From a bacterium (lineage in GTDB: Bacteria; Chloroflexota; Anaerolineae; Caldilineales; Caldilineaceae), in assembly GCA_016124945.1 (NCBI GenBank), contig WGMT01000082.1, forward strand, positions 1 through 64,000: 64,000 nucleotides of DNA, given 5' to 3'. The notes beneath the pieces are model-generated. The model ran no database searches, had not been told where the DNA came from, and saw only the letters and a list, made by a program, of their open reading frames with translations. This document shows positions 1-7,838 of the stretch, piece after piece. Position 1 is the first letter of the stretch. Each line of letters begins with the position of its first letter. The position numbers and the translations under genes were made by a program.

Positions 1-121
1 GGTTGCAGGTTGCAGGTTGCAGGTTGCAGGTTGCAGGTTGCAGGTTGCAGGTTGCAGGTTGCAGGTTGCAGGTTGCAGGTTGCAGGTTGCAGGTTGCAGG
101 TTGCAGGTTGCAGGTTGCAGG
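1..121. repeat. Heptanucleotide tandem array
   Basis: About 17 uninterrupted copies of the 7-mer GGTTGCA run from the first base of the window and stop at GGAACAAATTG. The array may extend beyond the left edge. Because 7 is not a multiple of 3, each frame stays open through the array, which explains several overlapping short open frames here that are not genes. It is followed at 130-190 by degenerate CACTTGCACACCGG-type repeats. Copy number should be variable by slippage. Confidence 0.95.
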
Positions 122-197
122 AACAAATTGTCACCGGCCACTTGCACACCGGCAAACTCGCACACCGGCCACTTGCACACTTGCCACTTTGCCTTCT

Positions 198-443
198 CTA
201 CTCCCCTGCCCACTTTCCCAACGCCCACACAATACCGTAAAGCAACAGGAAAAAAAGTAACCCGCCGGTCATACATAACATGCCGAGAATGGCGGCAGGC
301 TGGCCGTAGAATATCCAGATCAGGCCGCCGCCCACTCCATACAAAAGGACAAAAAATCCGACGACAAGCCGGATTTCTGTGCCACGCATGAACCGTTTCA
401 CAGCGCTTTCCTTCCAAACGGGCAGAACAGCTTTCGTTTTCAA
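198..443 (-). CDS. Small two-helix membrane protein
   Basis: This 81-residue protein has a basic N-terminus followed by two hydrophobic segments (roughly residues 26-46 and 52-75) separated by a short FYGQP turn, so it is predicted to be an integral inner-membrane protein. It matches no family I recognise. It ends with a TAG close to the repeat array at the left edge and is transcribed away from the 596 gene. The two transmembrane segments and the sensible codon pattern favour a real gene, but length alone is weak evidence. Confidence 0.5.
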   Translation of the reverse strand: MKTKAVLPVWKESAVKRFMRGTEIRLVVGFFVLLYGVGGGLIWIFYGQPAAILGMLCMTGGLLFFLLLYGIVWALGKWAGE

Positions 444-521
444 ATTATAGCGGTCGTGTCAAGGAAACCGCAAAGATTCAGGATAGAACGCGGATTGCCA
501 GGTGTCCGCTGTGCGATCCCT

Positions 522-550
522 TTAGCTGAGAGCAGGCATGATGCTATAAT
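522..550 (+). promoter_or_regulatory. Extended -10 promoter
   Basis: A perfect TATAAT at 545-550 is preceded by TGC, giving an extended -10 element. A poor -35 (TTAGCT, 522-527) sits 17 bases upstream. It lies 45 bases before the ATG at 596 and probably drives the membrane protein and epimerase genes. Confidence 0.5.
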
Positions 551-595
551 GGCACAGAATCTTCTCGTAAAAACTCAAACAAGCGGCGAGGTAAC

Positions 596-1231
596 ATGAA
601 GGCTTTCCTGGTGATGGGACGTACATTCAAGGCGCTCTACGATGAGCTCTTTCTGTGGGTTTGGCTGAGCGCGCTCTGGTGGCTAGGCACCTTCCTGGTG
701 GTGACGGCCGCGCCGGTGACGGTAGGGCTGAACATGGCAGCCAATCGTGTGGCCAACTACAAGCGTGTCGATAGTGGTTTCTTTTGGGAAAGTGCTCGCC
801 AACACGTCGGCAAAGGTTGGCTGCTTTACGCACTCACGATACTGCTTTACGTCGGTGTGTTGCTTAACGTCATCTTTTACCTAAACAGCGCTGCTGCGTG
901 GATGAACATCCTGGGTATCATCTTCATCTGGGTGTTTATCTTGGTGATGATGTCGAGCCAATATTTTTTCCCGCTTTTCTGGCAACAGGACGAACCCAGC
1001 CTCAAGATGGTCTTTCGCAATGGGGTGCTGTTGGCCGTCCGCTATCCGCTTTACACCTTCTTGATGCTGCTCTTCCAGATTCTGCTGTTGGTGATCAGTG
1101 TTGTCACCGTGTTACCAATCTTTCTACTGTTGCCGGCAGCCATTGTTGTATCGGCAAATTTCGCTTTGGTCGGAGCGCTGCAAGAGATGGGCATGGCCCC
1201 ACAGCCGCCCCAATTGGACTTGAGGAGCTAA
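596..1231 (+). CDS. YesL-like (DUF624) membrane protein
   Basis: This 211-residue protein has an aromatic-rich N-terminus and about five hydrophobic segments (approximately residues 20-45, 78-98, 105-128, 145-172 and 175-198). The arrangement resembles DUF624/YesL proteins, which sit next to carbohydrate uptake genes in many bacteria and have no proven biochemical role. The ATG at 596 follows GCGAGG. The gene is followed after 4 bases by the epimerase gene, so they are probably co-transcribed from the promoter at 522-550. Family assignment is by overall pattern only. Confidence 0.65.
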   Translation: MKAFLVMGRTFKALYDELFLWVWLSALWWLGTFLVVTAAPVTVGLNMAANRVANYKRVDSGFFWESARQHVGKGWLLYALTILLYVGVLLNVIFYLNSAAAWMNILGIIFIWVFILVMMSSQYFFPLFWQQDEPSLKMVFRNGVLLAVRYPLYTFLMLLFQILLLVISVVTVLPIFLLLPAAIVVSANFALVGALQEMGMAPQPPQLDLRS

Positions 1232-1235
1232 GCGC

Positions 1236-2225
1236 ATGAAACTGTTGCTCCTGGGCGGCACCGTCTTCCTGGGCCGTCATCTGGTCGACGCCGCTCTGGC
1301 GCGGGGACACGAGATCACCCTCTTCAACCGCGGACAACACAACCCTGATCTCTATCCCAACGTGGAAAAGCTACGCGGTGACCGGGACAACGATCTTGCC
1401 GCCCTCAAAGGACGCCGCTGGGACGCCGTCATTGACACCTGCGGCTACGTCCCGCGCATCGTGCGCCAATCCGCCCAACTGTTAGCCAACGCCGTGGATC
1501 ACTACACCTTCGTCTCGTCGCTGTCGGTCTACGCCGATTTCAGCCAGCCGGGCATCGACGAAAGTGCGCCCGTGGGTAGACTGGACGACCCAACCGTCGA
1601 GGAGATCACCGGCGAAACCTACGGCCCACTCAAAACGCTGTGCGAAGAAGCCGCCGAAGCCGCCCTACCCGGTCGCGTCTTCAACGTGCGCCCCGGCCTC
1701 ATCGTCGGCCCGCACGACCCCACGGATCGTTTCACCTACTGGCCCGTGCGCGTGGCGGAAGGCGGCAACGTCCTCGCTCCGGCGCGGCCCGACTATCCGG
1801 CGGAGATCATCGACGTCCGCGACCTGGCGCTGTGGATCGTCCTCATGGTTGAAGTGCGCAAGACCGGCGTCTACAACGCCACCGGTCGCACCCTCACCCT
1901 CGGTTCGCTCCTGGAGACAAGCCGACAGATCAGCGGCAGTGACACCCGTATCCACTGGGTGGACGAAGCCTTTCTGCTCGAAAAGAAGGTGCAGCCCTGG
2001 CAGGAAATGCCGCTGTGGGTCGGTGACGATCCAAGCATGGCCGGCTTTGCCTACTTCAACGTGGACAAGGCCATCGCCGACGGCCTCACCTTCCGCCCAC
2101 TCGACGTCACCGTGCGCGATACACAAGCATGGGCAGCGACGAGACCGGAAGATCACCAATGGCGCGCCGGCATCACCCGGCAGCGTGAGGCTGAGTTGTT
2201 GGAAGAATGGGAAAATCGAGAGTAA
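1236..2225 (+). CDS. NAD-dependent epimerase/dehydratase (extended SDR)
   Basis: This 329-residue protein has an N-terminal Rossmann motif GGTVFLG (residues 7-13), the usual dinucleotide-binding loop of extended short-chain dehydrogenases. The YxxxK catalytic pair appears as YGPLK near residue 130, preceded by a serine-rich FVSSLSVYAD strand. Such proteins act on nucleotide sugars or related substrates in the cytoplasm, and the substrate cannot be told from sequence. The C-terminal tail reads into the start region of the FAD-subunit gene, whose ATG is 15 bases after the stop, so they are likely in one transcript. Confidence 0.85.
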   Translation: MKLLLLGGTVFLGRHLVDAALARGHEITLFNRGQHNPDLYPNVEKLRGDRDNDLAALKGRRWDAVIDTCGYVPRIVRQSAQLLANAVDHYTFVSSLSVYADFSQPGIDESAPVGRLDDPTVEEITGETYGPLKTLCEEAAEAALPGRVFNVRPGLIVGPHDPTDRFTYWPVRVAEGGNVLAPARPDYPAEIIDVRDLALWIVLMVEVRKTGVYNATGRTLTLGSLLETSRQISGSDTRIHWVDEAFLLEKKVQPWQEMPLWVGDDPSMAGFAYFNVDKAIADGLTFRPLDVTVRDTQAWAATRPEDHQWRAGITRQREAELLEEWENRE

Positions 2226-2239
2226 ATAAGGAACAACCA

Positions 2240-3145
2240 ATGGCATTGCTCAACCAATACCACAAACCTGCCACCATCGCCGAAGCGATTCAACTGCTTG
2301 GCCGCACCGAGACACGTCTTGTGCCGCTGGCCGGTGGTTCGCGTCTTATCGGCGAATTGGAGACGCGCGTCCGCCGCGATGTGGACGGCGTCGTTGATCT
2401 CAGCGGGCTGGGCCTCTCCTACATCCGCGCCCAAGACGACGAACTGTGCATCGGCGCCATGACCACCATCAGCGATCTCATTGCACATCCTGTGGCCGGT
2501 GACCTCGCCGGCGGCATCCTACGCCGCGTCGCCCGCTACGAAGGACCGGTCAACCTGCGCAACGCCGCCACCCTGGGAGGTCTCGTCGCCGCCGCCGAAG
2601 CCGACAGCGAACTCTACGCCGCGCTGCTGGCATTGGACACTTCGGTAGTGTACGACGGAGGCCCTCACCCCCAGCCCCTCTCCCAGAGGACTGGGAGAGG
2701 GGAGCCAGAGAGTGTAGACGATCCGACGCCTCTCTCCGAAAAGAATGGACCGGAAAGGGCAGCCGAGGAATTGCCTTCCCTCTACGAAGCGGCTGTGAAA
2801 GAAGCGCCAAAGACGCTCGACACTCTGCCCCCCCTCTCCCATCAGACTGGGAGAGGGGCTGGGGGTGAGGGCCTTCTGACCACCGAAATCCGCATCCCCC
2901 TGCGCCCCCTCACCAGCGGACACGCCCGCATCGCCCGCACGCCCATGGACCGTCCTATTGTGGCGGCGGTTGCGGTCAGCGGCGACGGGATCGAGCGGGT
3001 GGTCCTGTGCGGTGTGGCGGCGCATCCGATCCTCGACGGTGAGGCGATGGAGCCTGTCTCCGATTTCAAGGGCAGCGCCGAATATCGGCGAGAGATGGCG
3101 GCCGTTGTGCGTCGGCGGGCATTGGTTGAGGCGAAAGGAGGGTAA
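2240..3145 (+). CDS. FAD subunit of a xanthine dehydrogenase/CO dehydrogenase-type hydroxylase
   Basis: The product (301 residues) corresponds to the CoxM/XdhB FAD-binding subunit. An N-terminal FAD-binding domain includes VPLAGGSRLIGEL (around residue 30) and NLRNAATLGG (around residue 115). A CO_deh_flav_C-type C-terminal domain follows. The subunit passes electrons between the Fe-S/molybdopterin subunit and an acceptor. I chose ATG 2240 because AAGGAAC lies just upstream; the in-frame ATG at 2207 lies inside the epimerase gene. About 70 residues between VVYDGG and LLTTEIRIPL come from an inserted 216-bp palindromic element (2659-2874) that keeps the frame open. Its partner subunit starts 1.4 kb downstream, beyond Uma2 and toxin-antitoxin genes. 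Confidence 0.85.
   Translation: MALLNQYHKPATIAEAIQLLGRTETRLVPLAGGSRLIGELETRVRRDVDGVVDLSGLGLSYIRAQDDELCIGAMTTISDLIAHPVAGDLAGGILRRVARYEGPVNLRNAATLGGLVAAAEADSELYAALLALDTSVVYDGGPHPQPLSQRTGRGEPESVDDPTPLSEKNGPERAAEELPSLYEAAVKEAPKTLDTLPPLSHQTGRGAGGEGLLTTEIRIPLRPLTSGHARIARTPMDRPIVAAVAVSGDGIERVVLCGVAAHPILDGEAMEPVSDFKGSAEYRREMAAVVRRRALVEAKGG
2659..2874. repeat. Palindromic element inserted in frame in the FAD-subunit gene
   Basis: Positions 2659-2686 and 2847-2874 are perfect 28-bp inverted repeats. Each end also carries a smaller hairpin built on CTCTCCCA/TGGGAGAG. The 216-bp element is a multiple of 3 and contains no stop in the host frame. It adds a Pro/Gly/Arg-rich stretch of about 72 residues (PHPQPLSQ...GRGAGGEG). 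No target-site duplication is obvious. The central 140 bp may be element cargo or displaced host sequence. Confidence 0.9.
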
Positions 3146-3146
3146 C

Positions 3147-3851
3147 ATGGTTGCTACGTCAACTCTTGCGTACACCAAAGAATCGACGAGCGAAAAGAAG
3201 GCTATCTTGCCACCCCTGGAAAGCGGGGATCGACTTACACGCGCCGAATTCCACCGGCGTTATAAGGCCATGCCGGAAGTCAAAAAAGCTGAACTCATTG
3301 AAGGAATCGTGCTTATGTCATCACCAGCGCGGAGAATTCATGGTAAACAGCATGCTGCTGTGATCACAGCTTTGGGACTCTATCAGGCCGCCACACCCGG
3401 CACAGAATTACTCGACAATGTGACTGTGTTCCTCGATGCCGACAACGAAGTTCAGCCTGACATTTTGCTGCGCCTTGAGCGGGCCGGGACATCAAGCGTC
3501 ACCGAAGAAGACTACATTGACGGTCCACCGGAACTGGTGTTTGAGATAGCAAACACCAGCGCAACCTACGATCTGCACGACAAACTCAACGTCTATCGCC
3601 GTACCGGCGTCAAGGAGTACATCGTGTGGACGATCCAAGACAGCACAATCTACTGGTACCGCCTGGACGAAGGTCAGTACATTCTGGCCCAGGTGGACAG
3701 TGAAGGTATCGTGCACAGCACCGTCTTCCCAGGGCTGGACCTCCACGCCAAAGCCCTGCTGCAAGGGGAGATGTCACAGGTCCTGGCGACGATGCAGGCA
3801 GGGATCAACAGCACCGCGCACGCCGAGTTTGTGAAGACGTTGGGAGGTTAA
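3147..3851 (+). CDS. Uma2 family (DUF820) putative nuclease
   Basis: This 234-residue protein has the Uma2 layout. An N-terminal segment RLTRAEFHRRYKAMPEVKKAELIEGIV leads into the fold, followed by LDADNEVQPDILLRL and then PPELVFEIANTSATYDLHDKLNVYRRTGVKEYIVW (written here as pieces of one conserved region). The D...E...YDLHDK pattern matches the PD-(D/E)xK-like core of this family. The cellular role is unknown. Uma2 genes are abundant in cyanobacteria and Chloroflexota and behave as mobile accessory genes. ATG 3147 follows AAAGGAGGG. The stop overlaps the next start (TAATG at 3849-3853). Confidence 0.85.
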   Translation: MVATSTLAYTKESTSEKKAILPPLESGDRLTRAEFHRRYKAMPEVKKAELIEGIVLMSSPARRIHGKQHAAVITALGLYQAATPGTELLDNVTVFLDADNEVQPDILLRLERAGTSSVTEEDYIDGPPELVFEIANTSATYDLHDKLNVYRRTGVKEYIVWTIQDSTIYWYRLDEGQYILAQVDSEGIVHSTVFPGLDLHAKALLQGEMSQVLATMQAGINSTAHAEFVKTLGG

Positions 3852-4174
3852 TGATGAGCACGACAGTAGAAACTCGATACGAACACATTGTCCTCGATGA
3901 AAACGGCGTAGCCATGATCATCGGGAGTCGTCTCAAGGTCGCCGATCTTGTTGCGGAGCATGTTGATTGGGGCTGGAGTGCGGAAGAAATCGCCTACCAG
4001 CACCCTCCGCTAACGCTAGGACAAGTCTACTCGGCGTTGGCATACTACTGGGATCATCGTGAGCAGATCAATGATTACCGAGCCCAAATTGCCGAAGAGG
4101 TTGAGCAACTGCGCCAAGAGCTACCGGAGTTTCCACGGCTAGCCGAGTTACGCACTCGTTATCGGACACAGTAA
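3851..4174 (+). CDS. DUF433 family antitoxin
   Basis: This 107-residue protein has the DUF433 pattern: HIVLDENGVAMIIGSRLKVADLVAEH, then WSAEEIAYQHP-LTLGQVYSALAYYWDH, a helix-turn-helix-like domain. DUF433 proteins are the usual antitoxins of VapC-like DUF5615 toxins and probably also repress their operon. The start overlaps the Uma2 stop by one base, and its stop overlaps the toxin ATG at 4174, indicating translational coupling. Confidence 0.85.
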   Translation: MMSTTVETRYEHIVLDENGVAMIIGSRLKVADLVAEHVDWGWSAEEIAYQHPPLTLGQVYSALAYYWDHREQINDYRAQIAEEVEQLRQELPEFPRLAELRTRYRTQ

Positions 4175-4518
4175 TGCTCAAGTATTATTTCGACCATAAC
4201 GTCCAACGTCAGATTGCATCAGGTCTTCGTTTGCGTGGCGTAGACCTAATTACAGCCTACGAAGATGCGATGCATGAAGCAGCAGACGTCGACGTTCTGG
4301 CTCGTGCACATCTGACAAACCGGATTTTGGTAACCAAAGATCACGATTTTCTCAAAATTACGACTGATCGATTACGACGGCAGATTGGCTTTCCGGGAAT
4401 CATCTACATAACCAAAGATGATTTACCGATTGGTCAATGTATTGAAGATCTCGAGATTGTTGCAAAGGTATACGAACCAGAGGAAGTATCTGGACGCGTG
4501 TTGTTTCTTCCTCTCTAA
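4174..4518 (+). CDS. DUF5615 PIN-like toxin
   Basis: This 114-residue protein shows the DUF5615 signature. YYFDHNVQRQIASGLRLRGVD carries the first acidic residue near the N-terminus, DADVLARAH-type text appears as AADVDVLARAHLTNRILVTKDHDFL with further acidic residues, and a short C-terminal sheet follows. These proteins are PIN-fold, probable RNases, paired with DUF433. ATG 4174 overlaps the antitoxin stop. With Uma2 it forms an accessory island between two subunits of the hydroxylase. The next gene starts 21 bases after its stop. Confidence 0.8.
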   Translation: MLKYYFDHNVQRQIASGLRLRGVDLITAYEDAMHEAADVDVLARAHLTNRILVTKDHDFLKITTDRLRRQIGFPGIIYITKDDLPIGQCIEDLEIVAKVYEPEEVSGRVLFLPL

Positions 4519-4539
4519 ACTAAACCTAGAGGAAACCGA

Positions 4540-7500
4540 ATGATCATCACCCTCACCGTCAACGGCACGGAACATACACTGAACGTCCACGCCGGGGAAC
4601 TGCTGCGCACGGCCCTGCGCCGTCTGCGCTACTACAGCGTCAAACACGGCGACGAGACCGGCGAATCCGGCTCCGACGCCGTCCTCCTCACCTTCACGCC
4701 GGAGCAGCCTACCAGCTACCGCCTCCTCAACGCGGGGACAATGCTGGCGGCGCAGGCGGACGGCGCGTCCATCGTGACGGCGGAAGGATTGGTGATTGGT
4801 GACTTGGGATTGGTGACGGGGGGGAGCGCGCCTTCTGCCCCAATCCCCAATCCCCAATCACCAGTCACCGCTCTCCAAGAGCAATTCGTCCAATGTGGGG
4901 CGATTCAGTGTGGCTACTGCACACCGGCGCAGTTGTTGGCGGCGCAGAAGTTGCTGAGTGAGAATCCCGATCCCACTGAGGCGGAGGTACGTGAGGCGAT
5001 TGCCGGTGTCCTTTGCCGCTGCACAGGGTATTTGAAGCCGGTGCAGGCGATCCTGCGCACGGCGGCGCTGCGTCGCGGCGAGACGCTTGATCCCCTGCCC
5101 GTGGAGATCCGCGATGTGCCGGACGTAGGCGAATGGCCGTCGTCGCTGCCCGACACACCACCCGAAGACCGCACCGGCGACAACACCGACACGCAGACGC
5201 GCACGCGCACTGTCCCCGTCACTGTGGCGTCGCCTCGAACACAGGTGGTGAACAAGCCCGAACCCAAGGTGGATGCCGTCAAGCTCGTCAAGGGGCGCGG
5301 CGTTTTTGCCGATGACGTGGAGATGCCGGGGATGCTCTACGGCGGGCTGTTGACCAGTCCTCACGCCCACGCCCGTATCCGCAGCATCGACAAATCCAAA
5401 GCGGCGGCGCTGCCCGGTGTACACGCTGTCCTCACCCATGAGGACGTGGAACGCGTCGTCTACGCCAGCGGCGGACAGAGCTACCCCAACCCGCCGCCCT
5501 ACGATCAGGTCAGCCTCGACAACAAAGTGCGTCACGTGGGGGATCGGGTGGCCGTCGTCGCCGCGGAGACGCCCGAACTGGTGCAGCAGGCGATGGAGTT
5601 GATCGAAGTGGAGTACGAAGTCCTGCCCGCGGTCTTTGATCCGCTCACAGCGATGGCCGAAGGTGCGCCTGTGATCCACGACCAAGCCGACGCCGTCGAC
5701 ATCCATGACGCCGCCCGCAACATCGCCGTCAAGCTGCATGTCGATCACCACGACGTCGACGCCGCGCTGGCGCAGGCCGACTTCGTCTACGAGAGCGAAT
5801 ACAGCGTCCACCAGGTGCAGCAGGCCAGTATCGAGCCGCACATCGTCGTCAGCTACTGGGACGAAGATGATCGTCTCGTCATCCGCACCAGCACGCAGGT
5901 CCCCTTCCACGTGCGGCGCATGGTGGCCCCGCTCATCGGCCTGCCGGTGCGGCGCATCCGTGTGATCAAACCGCGCATCGGTGGCGGCTTCGGCGGCAAA
6001 CAGGAGATGCTCATCGAAGATCTGTGCGCCCACCTCACCATTGCCACCGGCCGCCCGGTAAAGTTCGAGTACACCCGCGCCCAGGAATTCACCTCGGCGC
6101 GCACGCGGCACCCCCAGATTTTGCGTATGCGCAGCGGCATCGACAAAGAGGGCAAGCTGGTGGGCATCGATCTCAAGGTCATCGCCGATGCCGGCGCGTA
6201 TGGCACGCATGGACTCACCGTGCAGATGGTCACCGGCTTTCGGGCGCTGAGCACCTACTGGCTGCCCGCCGCCCGCTTCGACTGTGACGTTGTCTACACG
6301 AATAAACCTGTCCCCGGCGCGTTTCGGGGCTACGGCGCGCCGCAGGCCCTCTTCGCCCTGGAACAGCACATGGAAGAGTTGGCGCTGGCGCGCGGGCTCG
6401 ATCCCATCGAATTCAAGCGGCTCAATTGGATCAAAGTGGGCCAGGATCTGCCCATGGCCGAAGCAATGGGTGAAGGGCGCGAAGGATTCGCCCAACGGGT
6501 GATGACCAGCGGTCTGGCAGAATGTGTGGAGGAAGGCGCGGCGGCCATCGGCTGGGATCGCCGCTTCGATCCCAATTGGAAGATCGACCCGGCCCGTCCG
6601 CACATCCGCCGCGGCATGGGCATGGCCGTCTGCATGCACGGCACCGGCATCGCCGGGCTGGACATGGGCGCGGCCAGCATCAAACTCAACGACGACGGCT
6701 CGTTCAACCTGCTCGTGGGCGCAACCGATCTGGGCACCGGATCCGACACCGTCCTGGCGCAGATTGCCGCCGAGACGTTGGGCGTGTCGCTGGACGAAGT
6801 GGTGATCTACAGCAGCGACACCGACTTCACCCCGTTTGACACCGGCGCGTATGCCAGCAGCACCACTTACATTTCGGGCGGCGCGGTGATGAAGGCGGCG
6901 GAGCAGGTGGCGCAGCAGATCTTCGCCCACGCTGCCAAACACCTGCTGCCCGATGCTGACCCCGAACGGCTGTGGCTAGAGGGTGGACAAGTCCACGCGC
7001 CGGATGGGCGGTCGGTGACGCTGTCCACAGTCGCGTTGCACAGCACGCACCAGGCCGAACAGCACCAGATCATGGCGACAGCCAGCCATATGAGCTACGT
7101 CAGCCCGCCCCCCTTCGCCGCCCAATACGCCGAAGTAGAAGTGGACACCGAAACCGGTCAGGTGACGGCCAAGAAGATCGTCATGGCGGTGGATTGTGGC
7201 ATTGCCATCAACCCCGTCACCGCCAGTGGGCAGGTGGAAGGCGGCATGATCCAGGCGTTGGGCTACGCCCTGAGCGAAGAGATGGTCTACGACGAGCTGG
7301 GCCAATTGCAGACGACGAAGTTCGGCGACTACCGCATCTACGCCGCCGACGAAGTGCCCGAGATCGGCGTGATCCTCGTGCAGACGTATGAACCGAGCGG
7401 TCCTTACGGCGCAAAAGCCGTGGCCGAGATCCCTATGGACGGCATGGCCCCGGCCATCGCCAGCGCCATCTTCGACGCCACAGGGACGCGCATTCGACAG

Positions 7501-7548
7501 ATCCCGTTCACGCCGGAGCGGGTGTGGCGGGCGTTGCAGCAGGAATGA
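4540..7548 (+). CDS. Fused Fe-S/molybdopterin subunit of a xanthine dehydrogenase-family hydroxylase
   Basis: This 1002-residue protein joins a small Fe-S subunit (residues 1-185) to a large molybdopterin subunit (235-1002). The large part has RIGGGFGGKQEM, GAFRGYGAPQALFALE, GATDLGTGSDTV and a C-terminal GPYGAKAVAEIPMDG with the expected catalytic Glu. In the small part the second [2Fe-2S] site is present (QCGYC at 123-127, CRC at 159-161). The first, plant-ferredoxin-like site has lost its cysteines: the region reads KHGDETGESGSD (residues 35-46), where the family has Cys at 38, 43 and 46, and the fourth Cys near residue 62 is also absent. A repeat adds about 27 residues near position 85-110. 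Substrate unknown; xanthine, CO or an aldehyde are all possible. Confidence 0.85.
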   Translation: MIITLTVNGTEHTLNVHAGELLRTALRRLRYYSVKHGDETGESGSDAVLLTFTPEQPTSYRLLNAGTMLAAQADGASIVTAEGLVIGDLGLVTGGSAPSAPIPNPQSPVTALQEQFVQCGAIQCGYCTPAQLLAAQKLLSENPDPTEAEVREAIAGVLCRCTGYLKPVQAILRTAALRRGETLDPLPVEIRDVPDVGEWPSSLPDTPPEDRTGDNTDTQTRTRTVPVTVASPRTQVVNKPEPKVDAVKLVKGRGVFADDVEMPGMLYGGLLTSPHAHARIRSIDKSKAAALPGVHAVLTHEDVERVVYASGGQSYPNPPPYDQVSLDNKVRHVGDRVAVVAAETPELVQQAMELIEVEYEVLPAVFDPLTAMAEGAPVIHDQADAVDIHDAARNIAVKLHVDHHDVDAALAQADFVYESEYSVHQVQQASIEPHIVVSYWDEDDRLVIRTSTQVPFHVRRMVAPLIGLPVRRIRVIKPRIGGGFGGKQEMLIEDLCAHLTIATGRPVKFEYTRAQEFTSARTRHPQILRMRSGIDKEGKLVGIDLKVIADAGAYGTHGLTVQMVTGFRALSTYWLPAARFDCDVVYTNKPVPGAFRGYGAPQALFALEQHMEELALARGLDPIEFKRLNWIKVGQDLPMAEAMGEGREGFAQRVMTSGLAECVEEGAAAIGWDRRFDPNWKIDPARPHIRRGMGMAVCMHGTGIAGLDMGAASIKLNDDGSFNLLVGATDLGTGSDTVLAQIAAETLGVSLDEVVIYSSDTDFTPFDTGAYASSTTYISGGAVMKAAEQVAQQIFAHAAKHLLPDADPERLWLEGGQVHAPDGRSVTLSTVALHSTHQAEQHQIMATASHMSYVSPPPFAAQYAEVEVDTETGQVTAKKIVMAVDCGIAINPVTASGQVEGGMIQALGYALSEEMVYDELGQLQTTKFGDYRIYAADEVPEIGVILVQTYEPSGPYGAKAVAEIPMDGMAPAIASAIFDATGTRIRQIPFTPERVWRALQQE
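4786..4869. repeat. GATTGG/CCAATC imperfect palindrome inside the hydroxylase gene
   Basis: The left arm (4786-4818) is made of GGTGATTGG-type units, and the right arm (4838-4869) of CCCCAATCCCCAATCACC-type units, with a short GC spacer. It is in frame and codes for a linker rich in Gly, Pro, Val and Ile between the two Fe-S regions. The same motif recurs at 9400-9548, 26448-26506, 54967-55006 and 60530-60590. Confidence 0.8.
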
Positions 7549-7762
7549 CACAGCCAAAAGCAGCGGCTACGGTTACCCGGTTAAATTCTTAAGCTTCAAG
7601 AACTCCGGCTCACGTAGGCAAATGGCGCAGTGGTATGGGGCGATTTCCAGCCAGTGTTCAAGATCGGCGGAATTTTCGCCAGATTAAATGGTTCTGGAAT
7701 TCTTCAATCAGGTGAAAATTGGCAGTCGAAAATGTTTACGAAAATAGTTTTCAAAAAAAAAC

Positions 7763-7791
7763 TTGCGCCTAATCCTTACACTATGCTACGA
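7763..7791 (+). promoter_or_regulatory. Putative sigma-70 promoter of the beta-propeller gene
   Basis: TTGCGC (7763-7768) and TACGAT (7786-7791) are 17 bases apart, downstream of an A-rich stretch (7741-7762) that could act as an UP element. They lie 48 bases before the ATG at 7839. The rest of the 290-base gap 7549-7838 shows no gene. Confidence 0.4.
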
Positions 7792-7838
7792 TTTTTATTG
7801 TACAGATAGCAGAATTACCTATAGAGAAAGGTTGCACC

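Noticed and set aside
3..391. Three overlapping plus-strand frames through the GGTTGCA array
   Set aside because: All three frames are open only because of the 7-bp repeat; the translated peptides are repeats with no conserved sequence after them.
4858..6942. 694-codon open frame on the minus strand opposite the hydroxylase gene
   Set aside because: It is an antisense shadow of a GC-rich, strongly conserved gene; the translation is His/Arg/Gly-rich with no domain, and no ribosome-binding site supports it.
7549..7838. tRNA-like GGCGCAGTGGTATGG text in the gap before the propeller gene
   Set aside because: No acceptor stem or T-arm pairing can be drawn, so it is not a tRNA.
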